This document shows, in pieces, positions 34,351 to 43,499 of a stretch of DNA of 56,975 nucleotides. Under the pieces are notes generated by a model. That model saw only the letters and a list, made by a program, of their open reading frames with translations, was not told where the DNA came from and did not search any database. Made by a program: the position numbers and the translations under genes. The stretch covers positions 1-56,975 of the forward strand of contig JACQBW010000009.1 of assembly GCA_016194305.1 (NCBI GenBank). Direction: 5' to 3'. The number at the start of each line of letters is the position of its first letter. Positions within the stretch are counted from its first letter, which is position 1. This DNA is from Nitrospirota bacterium. GTDB taxonomy: Bacteria; Nitrospirota; Nitrospiria; JACQBW01.

Positions 34351-36438
34351 TTAACTTTCCGTCATGATTCTTGAAAAATCCGCGAATGATTTTAAAAAGG
34401 TCAGACTCTCATTGACAAGTGCCAGGCGATTTTTTCTGATCGCGGGATCAGGGTCATTGACCATTACAGCCGTAAAAAAACGGTCCAATGGCTCCCTAAT
34501 CTCTGAAAAAAGCTCCAAAATGGATTCATATTGATGTTTCTTTAAGAAATCGTTGATTCGTTCTGTTTTTTGCTGGATGGCCTCATGCAACTGCTTTTCC
34601 TCTTCCACGACCAATCGTGCTGGCACAAGTGGTTCGGCCGTATATTCCTTCGGAATAATATTATTCAATCTTTTAAAGGCGATAGAAAGCGCAATGAATT
34701 TTGGATTCCGACTAAATTTTGCAAGCGCGGCGATTCTCTTTTGCTCATCGGTCAGATCCTGAAATTCAATCGATGTCACTGCCTGTATGATATCAGAACG
34801 GTATCCCCTCGATTCAAGTATAAATTCATATCTCTGTTTTAGAAATTCCCTTACCGGTTTTTGAACTTCGACCGCCAGCTTGTTCTGATTATGAAACTGC
34901 GCAATGGAACTTGAAATTAAATCATTCAGAGAAAAGGGAGAAGGATCAAAAGTCAACAGGATATGGATTAATCCCGCACCCTGCCTGCGCAGTCCATAAG
35001 GATCTTCCGAACCGGTGGGAGCCAGGCCGGCCCCAAATGACCCTGTGATGGCATCAATCTTGTCGGCTATAGAAAGAATCTTCCCAAGCAGACTTTCGGG
35101 AATGGGACCTCCGGCATATTTTGGAAGATACTGCTCCTCAAGTGCCCGAGCAATCGCGGGAAACTCTCCCTGCCGAAGCGCATATTCTTTTCCGATGATC
35201 CCCTGAAGTTTTGGAAATTCCCGAACGACCCCTGTAATCAAATCCGCTTTTGAAAGCAATCCAGCCCTGAGGGCGTCCTGTCGAAATTCGGTGTCGCGTG
35301 GAGAGACCCATTCTGCTATCTGGCCCGCAAGATTTGAAAGACGGTTCACCCTTTCCGCCTGAGTTCCCAGTTTCTCCTGATAAACAACTTTTTGTAACCC
35401 TTCTATCCGGTCAGAAAGCCGTACTTTAAGATCGGACTCGAAATAAAACTGGGCATCCGAAAGTCTGGACCGTAAAACCCTTTCATTCCCTTTCTGAACG
35501 ATCTTAGGGGAAGGAGACCGAATGTTGCTTACTGCAATAAAAGAGGGAAGAAGCCGGCCACCTTTTGCCGCGAGGAGCGGGAAATAACCCTGATGTTCGC
35601 ACATGGCGTTCATAATGACTTCTTTGGGAAGCTCGAGGAAACTCTCGTCGAAATCTCCCTTAAAGACAACCGGAAATTCTGTCAGATTGACTGCCTGGTC
35701 CAAAAACTCTTCGGTGATTTCGGCTCTTCCACCGGCTCTATTGCCTAGCTGAAGAGCGTTTTTCAGAATGCACGCTTTCCTCTCTTCGGGATCGATCAGG
35801 ACATACTGCTTCCGAAGCTGTCTTTCATAACCTAAAAAATTCTTGACCCGGACCGGCCGGGGTCCCAGGAAGCGATGGCCATAAGAAATCGGGGCAGTTT
35901 TCACTTCACCCAGCTGAAATGGAATCGTTTTTTCGCCATAAAGGGCGACAATCCATCGGATGGGCCGGACAAACCGGATTCTGGATGGGCCCCAGACCAT
36001 CGACTTGGAGAAGGTCACGGATTGAATCAGTTCCGGCAACGCACTTTTCAGAAGAACCGCGGAATTCAGTACCGGCTTTTTGCGAATTGCCGAGAGATAT
36101 TCACCTTTCGCGGTCACTTTCACCTTGAGATCTTTGATCGCGACTCCCTGACCCTGGGCAAATTTTATTCCGGTCTGGGTCAGGTTGCCCGATTCGTCAT
36201 AACTGATCTTCTTTGGGGGACCCACGATCTCTTCCGAAACTTCGGCTTGTTTGTCCGCAAGTTTCTTGACATGGAGTATCAGACGGCGAGGGGTACCGTA
36301 ACTCTTCATCCCCTCAAATTCAAGCCTGTTCTCCTTGAACATTTTTCCGGCAATATTCTCCAGCGTCTTCATCCCAATCGGAAGGAGATTTGAAGGAATC
36401 TCTTCGACTCCAATCTCAAGTAAAAACTCTTTCATCAT
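34351..36438 (-). CDS. glyS: Glycine--tRNA ligase beta subunit
   Basis: The tRNA-recognition subunit of the alpha2-beta2 glycyl-tRNA synthetase. The 695 residues are the usual length. Family features include the N-terminal [26 protein letters not shown]-like [27 protein letters not shown], the HD-type centre ([34 protein letters not shown]) and a C-terminal anticodon-binding helical region ([20 protein letters not shown]). The start codon overlaps the glyQ stop (ATGA), so the subunits are translated in a coupled way. Confidence 0.96.
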   Translation of the reverse strand: MMKEFLLEIGVEEIPSNLLPIGMKTLENIAGKMFKENRLEFEGMKSYGTPRRLILHVKKLADKQAEVSEEIVGPPKKISYDESGNLTQTGIKFAQGQGVAIKDLKVKVTAKGEYLSAIRKKPVLNSAVLLKSALPELIQSVTFSKSMVWGPSRIRFVRPIRWIVALYGEKTIPFQLGEVKTAPISYGHRFLGPRPVRVKNFLGYERQLRKQYVLIDPEERKACILKNALQLGNRAGGRAEITEEFLDQAVNLTEFPVVFKGDFDESFLELPKEVIMNAMCEHQGYFPLLAAKGGRLLPSFIAVSNIRSPSPKIVQKGNERVLRSRLSDAQFYFESDLKVRLSDRIEGLQKVVYQEKLGTQAERVNRLSNLAGQIAEWVSPRDTEFRQDALRAGLLSKADLITGVVREFPKLQGIIGKEYALRQGEFPAIARALEEQYLPKYAGGPIPESLLGKILSIADKIDAITGSFGAGLAPTGSEDPYGLRRQGAGLIHILLTFDPSPFSLNDLISSSIAQFHNQNKLAVEVQKPVREFLKQRYEFILESRGYRSDIIQAVTSIEFQDLTDEQKRIAALAKFSRNPKFIALSIAFKRLNNIIPKEYTAEPLVPARLVVEEEKQLHEAIQQKTERINDFLKKHQYESILELFSEIREPLDRFFTAVMVNDPDPAIRKNRLALVNESLTFLKSFADFSRIMTES

Positions 36439-37307
36439 TTTCTGACTGGAGTCTCTCCTGCCAATCGTTTTTCAAGCTCGAGGTATCCCTCTGCGCACCG
36501 TTTGGCCAAATAACGTATCCGGGCAATATAATGGACCCGTTCTGTCACACTAATGGCCCCCCTTGCATCAAGGAGATTGAAGAGGTGTGAACATTTAATA
36601 CAGAGGTCGTAAGCTGGTATCACCAGCCCCTCCGTAGTCAGCGCTTTGGCATCTCTTTCGTAAAGCTCGAAAACCTTTAACAGTGTCTCAATATTCGCCT
36701 TTTCAAAATTGAAACGGGAGTTTTGCACTTCACCTTCATGATGAACGTCACGATAAGTCACCCCTTTTGTCCACTGAAGATCAAATACATTATCTACTCC
36801 TTGTAGGTACATCGCAATCCGTTCTGTCCCATAGGTAATTTCAGCGGGGATCAGGTCAAGGGGAATACCTCCAATTTCCTGAAAATAGGTAAACTGGGTA
36901 ATTTCCATCCCGTCCAGGCGGACCTCCCAACCCAAGCCCCAGGCGCCGATGCTCGGTGATTCCCAATCATCCTGAACAAATCGAATGTCATGTTTTAGAG
37001 GGTCAATCCCGAGGGAGGTTAAACTTTCAAGGTAAAGGCTTTGCACGTTGGAAGGGGCCGGCTTCAAGATGACCTGAAACTGATAGTATTGTTGAAGACG
37101 GTTGGGATTCTCGCCGTACCGGCCATCTGTCGGTCTGCGAGTTGGAGCGGCGTAAGCGGATTTCCAGGGACGGGGCCCGAGGACCTTTAGAAACGTAGAG
37201 GGATGAAAAGTGCCGGCCCCAGCCTCAATATCATATCCCTGCTGGATAACGCACCCCTGGTCTGCCCAGAAGCGAGAGAGGGACAACGTAAGTTCTTGAA
37301 AAAACAA
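36435..37307 (-). CDS. glyQ: Glycine--tRNA ligase alpha subunit
   Basis: The catalytic class II synthetase subunit. 290 residues with the family motifs [56 protein letters not shown] and [21 protein letters not shown] 37307 is the start: GGAG lies five bases upstream and the family begins exactly at [13 protein letters not shown]. It is the first gene of the glyQ-glyS-ppdK-ribD run. Confidence 0.97.
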   Translation of the reverse strand: MFFQELTLSLSRFWADQGCVIQQGYDIEAGAGTFHPSTFLKVLGPRPWKSAYAAPTRRPTDGRYGENPNRLQQYYQFQVILKPAPSNVQSLYLESLTSLGIDPLKHDIRFVQDDWESPSIGAWGLGWEVRLDGMEITQFTYFQEIGGIPLDLIPAEITYGTERIAMYLQGVDNVFDLQWTKGVTYRDVHHEGEVQNSRFNFEKANIETLLKVFELYERDAKALTTEGLVIPAYDLCIKCSHLFNLLDARGAISVTERVHYIARIRYLAKRCAEGYLELEKRLAGETPVRK

Positions 37308-37345
37308 TTATTCTCCATTTTGAAAGAAAAGCAAAAAGATTGGTA

Positions 37346-37375
37346 AAGTTAGCAAAGTAACCGTGACTTTGTCAA
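37346..37375 (-). promoter_or_regulatory. Candidate sigma-70 promoter for the glyQ operon
   Basis: On the minus strand: consensus TTGACA, an 18-base spacer and TAACTT, 39 bases ahead of the glyQ TTG start. No T-box leader was recognised in the short 5' region. Confidence 0.55.
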
Positions 37376-37458
37376 GTCGCCCGACAAGTGTTCGATCGTT
37401 CAAAATGGCCCGTTTTTCCCCTTCAGTGGGTTTCTCTCATGAAAAAAGTGTGTGGGCC

Positions 37459-37480
37459 GTGGGGGGGGGGCGCCCCCCAC
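37459..37480. repeat. G10/C6 hairpin
   Basis: GTGGGGGG pairs with CCCCCCAC across GGGGCG, the left side lying in a run of ten G. Further GC-rich palindrome (GGGCCG, CCCGCGGG) surrounds it. It lies in the gap between ppx and glyQ; it could be a Rho-independent-like block without a T tract or a slippage-prone tract. Confidence 0.7.
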
Positions 37481-37559
37481 CCCGCGGGAGAGAGAATCGG
37501 GAGTCCTTTTCAGGAACATGAGGTTTGCCAGTGAAATGGACAAGACAAATGCGTCTCTT

Positions 37560-38504
37560 TCAGTCGGATAATCCAAGTTTTTGGAGGCGGTCGATAATGA
37601 TCCCTTCTCTCAATCCATGATCGCTCACCACCACCTGACCAAAGTCCAAAATCGACATCGCTTCCAGTAGAATCAGCACCCCCGTGACGATAATATCCTC
37701 TCTTCCCGCCTCCAGACCCTTCATCCCTCTTCTCTCATCCTTTTTTCTGGAAATGAGGCAGTTAAACAGATCCTCAATCCTTTTCCGCTGCAAAATGAAT
37801 CCGTTGATCCTCTCAAATGAGTACCTTTCCAATTCCAAGTCCATCGCGGCAAGCGTCGTCAAGGTTCCGGCCGTACCTATCCAGGTGATTGGAACTTTTC
37901 TTTCCCAGATCCTACCCATGGACGATTTAACCTCCAACAAACTTTGCTGAATTCTCACTTTCATATCATCCATCTCAACCGGCAAAGGAGGATCCGACAA
38001 CAGATACTGTTCAGTCAAAAACACTACGCCGAGTGGAAGACTCCACTTGTTTAAGATTTTTTGACGATCGGCAACGATCCACTCGGTACTGCCTCCCCCG
38101 ATATCGATGAGGACCCTGAATTCCGTAGGGGCGCTCACGCTCTGGCAGATTCCAAGCCAGGTCAGCCTCGCTTCTTCCTCTCCCGAGATCACCTTTATTT
38201 CAAGAGGAATCCTTATTTTCATCAGATTAAGAAATTCGGATTGGTTTCTTGCCTCACGAACGGCACTGGTCGCAATGGCAACGACCTCATCGCAGCGAAA
38301 TTTTCGGATAGACTGATTAAAGGAATGTAATGCTTTTTCGGTTCTTTGAATAGCCGGCGAGCTTAAATGACGGTCTTGAAAAAAACCTTCACCCAAGCGG
38401 GTAACCTGACGTTCCGAATAAATCTCGTTCCATTGCCTGTTAGAGGCTTCGACTATCAGGAGTCTCAACGTATTGGTCCCGATATCGATTCCCGCCAGGC
38501 GCAT
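37560..38504 (-). CDS. ppx: Ppx/GppA family exopolyphosphatase
   Basis: 314 residues, the short two-lobed ASKHA form without the C-terminal HD extension of E. coli Ppx. Phosphate-1 loop GIDIGTNTLRLLIVE starts the protein, catalytic Glu lies in ATSAVREARNQSEF, phosphate-2 loop is LIDIGGGSTEWIV and the adenosine motif is WIGTAGTLTTLAAM. Members hydrolyse polyphosphate or pppGpp; the sequence does not decide which. It overlaps no neighbour but lies four bases downstream of the lipoprotein gene on the same strand. Confidence 0.93.
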   Translation of the reverse strand: MRLAGIDIGTNTLRLLIVEASNRQWNEIYSERQVTRLGEGFFQDRHLSSPAIQRTEKALHSFNQSIRKFRCDEVVAIATSAVREARNQSEFLNLMKIRIPLEIKVISGEEEARLTWLGICQSVSAPTEFRVLIDIGGGSTEWIVADRQKILNKWSLPLGVVFLTEQYLLSDPPLPVEMDDMKVRIQQSLLEVKSSMGRIWERKVPITWIGTAGTLTTLAAMDLELERYSFERINGFILQRKRIEDLFNCLISRKKDERRGMKGLEAGREDIIVTGVLILLEAMSILDFGQVVVSDHGLREGIIIDRLQKLGLSD

Positions 38505-38507
38505 GAA

Positions 38508-39119
38508 TTATCTCTTGAGAAGGAAATAGTAATCTTCGGCAGTCTGGTTCATCTCAATATGCAATTTCAGAGAATCACCGGCCGGCGGAGTTCGTTGAAA
38601 ATAAACAAAGCCTCGAACGGTCGCTCCGGGCAGAATATCTCCCTCCGGGAGCGCAAGCGATGCAATATCAGATCCCAGAGGACGGGCTGAGTTAAGGGGA
38701 AAGGTGAATCCCATCCCGAACATGGAGTGATACCCGCCCATACCGATCCCAAGGTGGGCTGTGGGAGTCATCACATATCCCCGATCTGTCATGGTCTTTT
38801 CCACTTCAGACGGTTGAAGTGGCTTTAACTGGTTTCCACCCGTGTCCACCAAATAGATCGAATTGAGACTCACTGGAATTTTACTTTCCGATTCGTTTCT
38901 GACCAAAAAAAGAAACGGGGTAAAATATTGTTCCAGTTCAGAAGGGTTAAATTGCCACTCATGGGTCTGGACAGAAACTTTTGCTCCGCCCATTTTTTTT
39001 GAAATGATTCGCGAATGGAGATCAATTTTCCCCGACTGGTCCGGTTTTGGAATAAGAGCCTTTCCGCACCCTCCCGCGCAAAAAAGAACTAACACAATCA
39101 TCCAAAAAAAGTATTTCAT
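38508..39119 (-). CDS. Putative lipoprotein
   Basis: 203 residues. The signal segment KYFFWMIVLVLFCAGGCGKA ends in a cysteine that could be lipidated (AGGC is an imperfect lipobox). The mature part is beta-rich, with TPFLFLVRNESESKIPVSLN near the middle, a Gly/Met-rich stretch (TAHLGIGMGGYHSMFGMGF) and a final Ig-like strand pair (GATVRGFVYFQR). No family is recognised. It probably faces the periplasm. Operon with ppx is likely, given the four-base gap. Confidence 0.75.
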   Translation of the reverse strand: MKYFFWMIVLVLFCAGGCGKALIPKPDQSGKIDLHSRIISKKMGGAKVSVQTHEWQFNPSELEQYFTPFLFLVRNESESKIPVSLNSIYLVDTGGNQLKPLQPSEVEKTMTDRGYVMTPTAHLGIGMGGYHSMFGMGFTFPLNSARPLGSDIASLALPEGDILPGATVRGFVYFQRTPPAGDSLKLHIEMNQTAEDYYFLLKR

Positions 39120-39138
39120 TTGGTTATCACCCTTCTCT

Positions 39139-39450
39139 CTATGTCATCGGATGGAGCCGCTCAGCTAACTCCGTCCTTAATGATTCCAGGTCGTCTCTCA
39201 CCTCGGTAGCTTTCGACAGCAATCTTTTGAGATCGGGATCATCAAGGGGATTTTCTCCCTTTTGAAGTCTTTCAAAAAGCATCTTACCGACCCGGAGAGA
39301 GTGTCCGTCAAATTCTTTCTCTTTCTTTCTGATTTCAAACCGGGTTCGGATGACTTCCGTTTCGTCGAGAGAACGTTGTATCAGATCACTGACCCCTTTT
39401 TTGACAATTCTGACTCCGAGTTCGCTATCGTCTTTTATTCGTTTTAACAT
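39139..39450 (-). CDS. Small helical protein of unknown function
   Basis: 103 residues, charged and helical throughout, with coiled-coil-like heptads at the end (KATEVRDDLESLRTELAERL). There is no signal or membrane segment. No family recognised. It lies 20 bases ahead of the lipoprotein gene and 35 bases after recG, all on the minus strand, so it may be part of the recG transcript. Confidence 0.65.
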   Translation of the reverse strand: MLKRIKDDSELGVRIVKKGVSDLIQRSLDETEVIRTRFEIRKKEKEFDGHSLRVGKMLFERLQKGENPLDDPDLKRLLSKATEVRDDLESLRTELAERLHPMT

Positions 39451-39485
39451 GGAAATATCTTACCATATTTGTTTTATTTTATTCA

Positions 39486-41654
39486 CTATCCCATTGAAAT
39501 AAGATCCAGTTTATCTTTCCACCGCCTTAACAGGAATTCTCTTAATCCCTGATGCTCGGAAAGCTCCAAAAGGGGATCGCGCCGCAATAGACTGATCGCC
39601 TCTTCCCGGGCAACTTCTAGCATCTTGCCGTCACGAAGGAGATTCGCCACTCTCAACTCCGGAATACCCGACTGCCGGGTGCCGAAAAACTCTCCGGGAC
39701 CCCGTATGGACAGGTCTTCTTCAGCCAGCTCAAAACCGTTGGAGGAGTTTACCATCGCTTTTAGTCTTCTTTTTCCATCATCCGAAACGGGATATTGAGC
39801 CATTAAGAAACAATAAGATTGAAAAGATCCTCTTCCGACACGTCCGCGAAGCTGATGAAGTTGCGCCAATCCAAATCGCTCTGCATGTTCGATGACCATT
39901 AATGAAGCATTTGAAATATCGATCCCCACCTCTATGACCGTGGTGGATACTAGAATATGGAGCTCCTTTTCCTTAAATGCGCTCATTGTTTTCTCTTTTT
40001 CTTCTGGTTTCAGTTTTCCATGGAGAAGACCGATGCGAAAAGAGGGGAAAATTTCATTCTGCAACTGTTCTGCCATCGTCACTGCCGCTTTGAGATCGAG
40101 TTTCTCCGATTCATCAATCAGCGGATAGACAATATAGACCTGTCTCCCTCCCCTGATTTCCTTCTCAATAAAAGAATAGCAGGCATGGCGCTGTTTTTCG
40201 TAAAAGAGACGGGTTTGAATCGGCTTTCGACCCGGGGGCAATTCGTCAAGAACCGATAAATCCAGATCCCCATAGACGGTCAGAGCCAGCGTCCTGGGGA
40301 TCGGAGTCGCTGTCATAACCAGCATGTCCGGACTTTTTCCCTTCTTTTTGAGTTCCAGCCGCTGTCTCACTCCAAATTTATGCTGTTCGTCGATCACCGT
40401 GATTCCGAGATTCTTAAAAAGAACCCGATCCTGCACCAGGCTATGTGTTCCAATGATCAACTGACTCTTTCCCCCGGCAATCTCTTCAAGCATTGTCATT
40501 TGCTCTTTTCTGCTGAGTGACTGGGTCAATAACCCGGTTGAGATATTGAGTTTTCGGAGAAGAGGCTGAAAATTAAAATAGTGCTGTTCGGCCAGAATTT
40601 CAGTCGGAACCATTAAACAAGCCTGGTATCCGTTTTCAACTGCGATCAACATGGAGATGAGCGCCACAACTGTTTTTCCCGATCCCACATCCCCCTGAAG
40701 GAGACGGCTCATCGGCAAATCGGATTTCATATCCCGCCTGATCTCCTGGAGAACCCGGTGTTGAGCGGAGGTCAGCTGAAAAGAGAGAGATTGAAGCAGT
40801 TTTTCCTCCAGAACTCCTTCCGTGTTAAAAGAAATTCCCTTGTCCTCATGGCTGTTTCGATTTTTTCTGAGTGTGAGTCCGATTTCCAAATAGAAGAAAT
40901 CTTCAAAAACCATTCTTCGCTGGAAAATAGTTCTTCCTTCAAGCGCCTCCAAATAGAGCTCCCGGGTTGAAGGAAAATGAATCTCTCTCAACGCATCGGA
41001 CAGGGAGGGAAACTGAAATTTTTCAACGAGGAAGGCAGGAAGCCTCTCTTTTTCGTTTTGCAGAAACCCTTCATTGAACAGGGACTTAACGAGCATCCGA
41101 AGGTTTTTGGAGCTCAGTCCCTCTGTCTCGTGATAAACCGGAACGAATTTACCATGATCGACCGGTCGATCTTCCGATTCGTTGATCGTCTCATAACTCA
41201 ATGGGCTCATTTCGAACCGGTTCCCTTCAAACCGGTTGAGGGATACTTTTCCGGTCAGGATCATTCGCTCTCCGGGCTTTAAAATTTTTTCAAGATAAGG
41301 TTGATTAAACCACTTGCAGATTAAAAGACCCGTTTCATCTTCGAGAATCAGTTCAAAAATTCTAAAATGTTTTCGGGAGGTCGTTCGGCTGCCAACCCTC
41401 TTGATCGTACCCGAAACCATCTGCACTTCATCGAGAGTCAGTTGAGAAATCTTTTTGACGGTCGTTCGATCTTCATATCGGTAAGGAAGATAAAAGAGGA
41501 GGTCTTCCACCGTAGTCAACCCTAATTTCTTGAGTAAAGAGGCTTTATACGGACCCACTCCTTTTACGTATTGAAGCGGGGTATCCCAGTTGATCCTGGA
41601 GTTCATCAATTTTCTATTCCACTGGTCCAACAATGAGCGATACCATGTTTGCAT
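39486..41654 (-). CDS. recG: ATP-dependent DNA helicase RecG
   Basis: RecG remodels stalled forks and Holliday junctions. The wedge domain starts at about residue 25 (LQYVKGVGPYKASLLKKLG) with OB strands to about 200. The helicase lobes carry Walker A LLQGDVGSGKTVVAL, DEQH-type Walker B VIDEQHKFGVRQR, motif III TATPIPRTLAL and motif VI QLRGRVGRG. The given start (ATG 41654) adds 16 residues ahead of ATG 41606 (MNSRINWDTPLQYVKG), which fits the family better; the extra part lies within an 83-base-period partial duplication of the gene's own 5' end. 722 or 706 residues, both within family range. Confidence 0.95.
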   Translation of the reverse strand: MQTWYRSLLDQWNRKLMNSRINWDTPLQYVKGVGPYKASLLKKLGLTTVEDLLFYLPYRYEDRTTVKKISQLTLDEVQMVSGTIKRVGSRTTSRKHFRIFELILEDETGLLICKWFNQPYLEKILKPGERMILTGKVSLNRFEGNRFEMSPLSYETINESEDRPVDHGKFVPVYHETEGLSSKNLRMLVKSLFNEGFLQNEKERLPAFLVEKFQFPSLSDALREIHFPSTRELYLEALEGRTIFQRRMVFEDFFYLEIGLTLRKNRNSHEDKGISFNTEGVLEEKLLQSLSFQLTSAQHRVLQEIRRDMKSDLPMSRLLQGDVGSGKTVVALISMLIAVENGYQACLMVPTEILAEQHYFNFQPLLRKLNISTGLLTQSLSRKEQMTMLEEIAGGKSQLIIGTHSLVQDRVLFKNLGITVIDEQHKFGVRQRLELKKKGKSPDMLVMTATPIPRTLALTVYGDLDLSVLDELPPGRKPIQTRLFYEKQRHACYSFIEKEIRGGRQVYIVYPLIDESEKLDLKAAVTMAEQLQNEIFPSFRIGLLHGKLKPEEKEKTMSAFKEKELHILVSTTVIEVGIDISNASLMVIEHAERFGLAQLHQLRGRVGRGSFQSYCFLMAQYPVSDDGKRRLKAMVNSSNGFELAEEDLSIRGPGEFFGTRQSGIPELRVANLLRDGKMLEVAREEAISLLRRDPLLELSEHQGLREFLLRRWKDKLDLISMG

Positions 41655-41706
41655 TGAAGCAGGGTATCCCAGTTGATTCTGGAGTTCAGCTAGCTTTTTC
41701 CATTCC
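41572..41706 (-). repeat. Partial tandem duplication at the recG 5' end
   Basis: The stretch ATTGAAGCGGGGTATCCCAG...GGAGTTCA at 41572-41623 is repeated with few changes at 41655-41706, an offset of 83 bases, which is not divisible by three. One copy lies within recG, the other just ahead of the upstream ATG. The upstream copy is out of frame with the recG reading and so is probably a fossil of duplication. Confidence 0.75.
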
Positions 41707-41740
41707 GAACATGGCCGAATGACCTTCCGATTTGCGGTCG

Positions 41741-41864
41741 CCCTTCACAGGGAGTGCCCTGATAGAAGACTCGGCGAAATCCGTTTATACCACATTCACT
41801 AATCTTGCTAAAGATGAGTATGAATTTCGGCGCCGTCGGAGAGAATGGCATTCCCTGCGAAGGG
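41741..41864. repeat. Long imperfect inverted repeat between recG and rpmB
   Basis: CCCTTCACAGGGAGTGCC (41741-41758) pairs with GGCATTCCCTGCGAAGGG (41847-41864), 16 of 18 positions. Weaker pairing continues inward (GGCGAAATCC with GAATTTCGGC), giving arms of about 40 bases around a loop near 41790-41820. It lies between divergent genes, about 30 bases before the rpmB promoter candidate. Confidence 0.65.
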
Positions 41865-41893
41865 TGAAAAACTCACTTTAACGATTAAAATCC

Positions 41894-41922
41894 TTGAATC
41901 CGCACCAGGAGTTATGTTATCT
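41894..41922 (+). promoter_or_regulatory. Candidate sigma-70 promoter for rpmB
   Basis: TTGAAT, a 17-base spacer and TTATCT, 53 bases ahead of rpmB. A strong promoter is expected for a ribosomal protein gene; this is the best pair in the gap. Confidence 0.45.
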
Positions 41923-41975
41923 TAACTCTTTTTTCAACATGGGTCTGATATTGGGAATGAAATTCAGGGGGAATC

Positions 41976-42167
41976 ATGGCAAGTCATTGCGAAATTTGTA
42001 ACAAAACCAAAACCATCGGTAACAGCGTCAGTCACGCCAGCAATAAGACCAAACGGGCTTTTCGTCCCAATTTACAAAGGGTTCATGCCATCGTCAATGG
42101 GGCGTCGAAAAAGATCCGGGTTTGTACGGTCTGCATCAAGTCCGGCAAAATCCAGAAAGCCATCTAA
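41976..42167 (+). CDS. rpmB: 50S ribosomal protein L28
   Basis: 63 residues. N-terminal [20 protein letters not shown] and C-terminal [16 protein letters not shown] are diagnostic. Both CxxC pairs are kept (C+ form), so a structural zinc is expected. Family order [13 protein letters not shown] is present in the middle. It is monocistronic and is followed directly by a family-2 palindromic element. Confidence 0.96.
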   Translation: MASHCEICNKTKTIGNSVSHASNKTKRAFRPNLQRVHAIVNGASKKIRVCTVCIKSGKIQKAI

Positions 42168-42172
42168 AACTC

Positions 42173-42281
42173 CTGAAAAAACGTAACTACGGCGTTCTCG
42201 CCTTTCGTTCTTCTCGACGTATCAATCAAATACGCCTCCGTCACACTCAAGGCTGCGGCCTGACCTCTGAAATTTTTTGAA
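42173..42281. repeat. Palindromic dispersed element, family 2, copy 2
   Basis: It begins within six bases of the rpmB stop. The core order is GCGTTCTCGCCTTTCG, CGACGTATCAATCAAATACG and AAGGCTGCGGCCT, the same as copy 3. GAAAAAA and TTTTTTGA near the ends can pair. It sits between convergent rpmB and hemE, where it may act as a two-way terminator. Confidence 0.7.
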
Positions 42282-42446
42282 CAAATTAATTCCCGTTTAT
42301 CTCAATTCCTCCCACCCCCTCATACCCGCGGTACAAAACAAGAAATAAACTTTTGGAAGTCCCCGAAGGGGGTACCTAATGTTTTTGAGCCGAATTGGAC
42401 TCTCCTTAGCTGAACTGGCGTTAGCTATTGATCTCTAACTCCACCT

Positions 42447-43499
42447 TTACTTGTGATAGATGGCGCTTTCTTCATGAACCGCCCGAATCATTTCTTTGGC
42501 GTTCTCAAATGGCGTGTCCGGCAAGATGCCATGTCCCAGATTAAAAATGTGTCCGGGTCCTTTCCCAAACTTCTCAAGTATCTTTTTCACTTCGGAACGT
42601 ATGGTACCGGAATCGCCATAAAGGACACAGGGTTCAAGATTTCCCTGAAATGCGACCTTGTTCCCAAACTGTTCACGTGCAATTCGGAGATCCGTCCGCC
42701 AGTCGAGGCTAATCACATCCGCCCCGGTGGCAACGAGCCGCTCAAGCAAGAGACCTCCGCCATTGAGATATAAAATGGCGGGCACGCCACTTTTTTTTAT
42801 TTCAGCGATAATCCTTTTCGTATACGGAAACGAAAAAAACTGATATTCATCTCCGGAAAGCGCTCCGGCCCAGGTATCAAAAATCTGAATCGTTTCGGCT
42901 CCCGCTTCGACCTGGGCTCTGACATAGTCCATCACGGTCGTGGTTGTTTTTTCAAGTAGCTCATGGAGTAAAGTCGGTGACTGATACATCCATTTTTTTA
43001 TGGCATTAAAATTCCTGGAGGTTTCCCCTTCGATCATATAGGTAGCCAGCGTATAAGGTGCCCCTGAAAATCCAATGAGCGGGACTCTCCCTTCCAGTTC
43101 TTTTCGGATCTTCCTGATGGCATCAAAGACAAATGGCGTCCTTTCTTCAATTCTGGGAGTGGTCAATTTTCTGATTTGTTCCTGGTTCCGGATCGGCGAC
43201 GGGAAAACCGGACCCTTATTCTCCGTAAAAACCACCTCCAGGCCCATCGCCTCCACCGGAATAAGAATGTCTGAAAACAGTATTGCGACATCGACATCAA
43301 GCAGGTTGACCGGAAGCAGAGTCGCCTCCGTGGCAAGATCCGGCGTTTTGCATAATGTCAAGAAATCAACTTTAGCACGGATGGCCTGGTACTCTTTCAT
43401 ATAACGTCCTGCCTGACGCATGATCCAGACGGGTGTGATGTCGACCGGTTCCTTCCGGCAAGCTTTCAGGAAACGTTCATTCTTAATCCGCTTATTCAA
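42447..43499 (-). CDS. hemE: Uroporphyrinogen decarboxylase
   Basis: HemE removes four carboxylates from uroporphyrinogen III to give coproporphyrinogen III. 350 residues with the signature PVWIMRQAGRYMKEYQAIRA, GFSGAPYTLATYMIEG, IQIFDTWAGAL, AILYLNGGG and FNLGHGILPDTP. TTG 43499 is the start; it overlaps the stop of the preceding unknown gene as TTGA, so coupling is likely. No other heme gene is in the window. Confidence 0.96.
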   Translation of the reverse strand: MNKRIKNERFLKACRKEPVDITPVWIMRQAGRYMKEYQAIRAKVDFLTLCKTPDLATEATLLPVNLLDVDVAILFSDILIPVEAMGLEVVFTENKGPVFPSPIRNQEQIRKLTTPRIEERTPFVFDAIRKIRKELEGRVPLIGFSGAPYTLATYMIEGETSRNFNAIKKWMYQSPTLLHELLEKTTTTVMDYVRAQVEAGAETIQIFDTWAGALSGDEYQFFSFPYTKRIIAEIKKSGVPAILYLNGGGLLLERLVATGADVISLDWRTDLRIAREQFGNKVAFQGNLEPCVLYGDSGTIRSEVKKILEKFGKGPGHIFNLGHGILPDTPFENAKEMIRAVHEESAIYHK

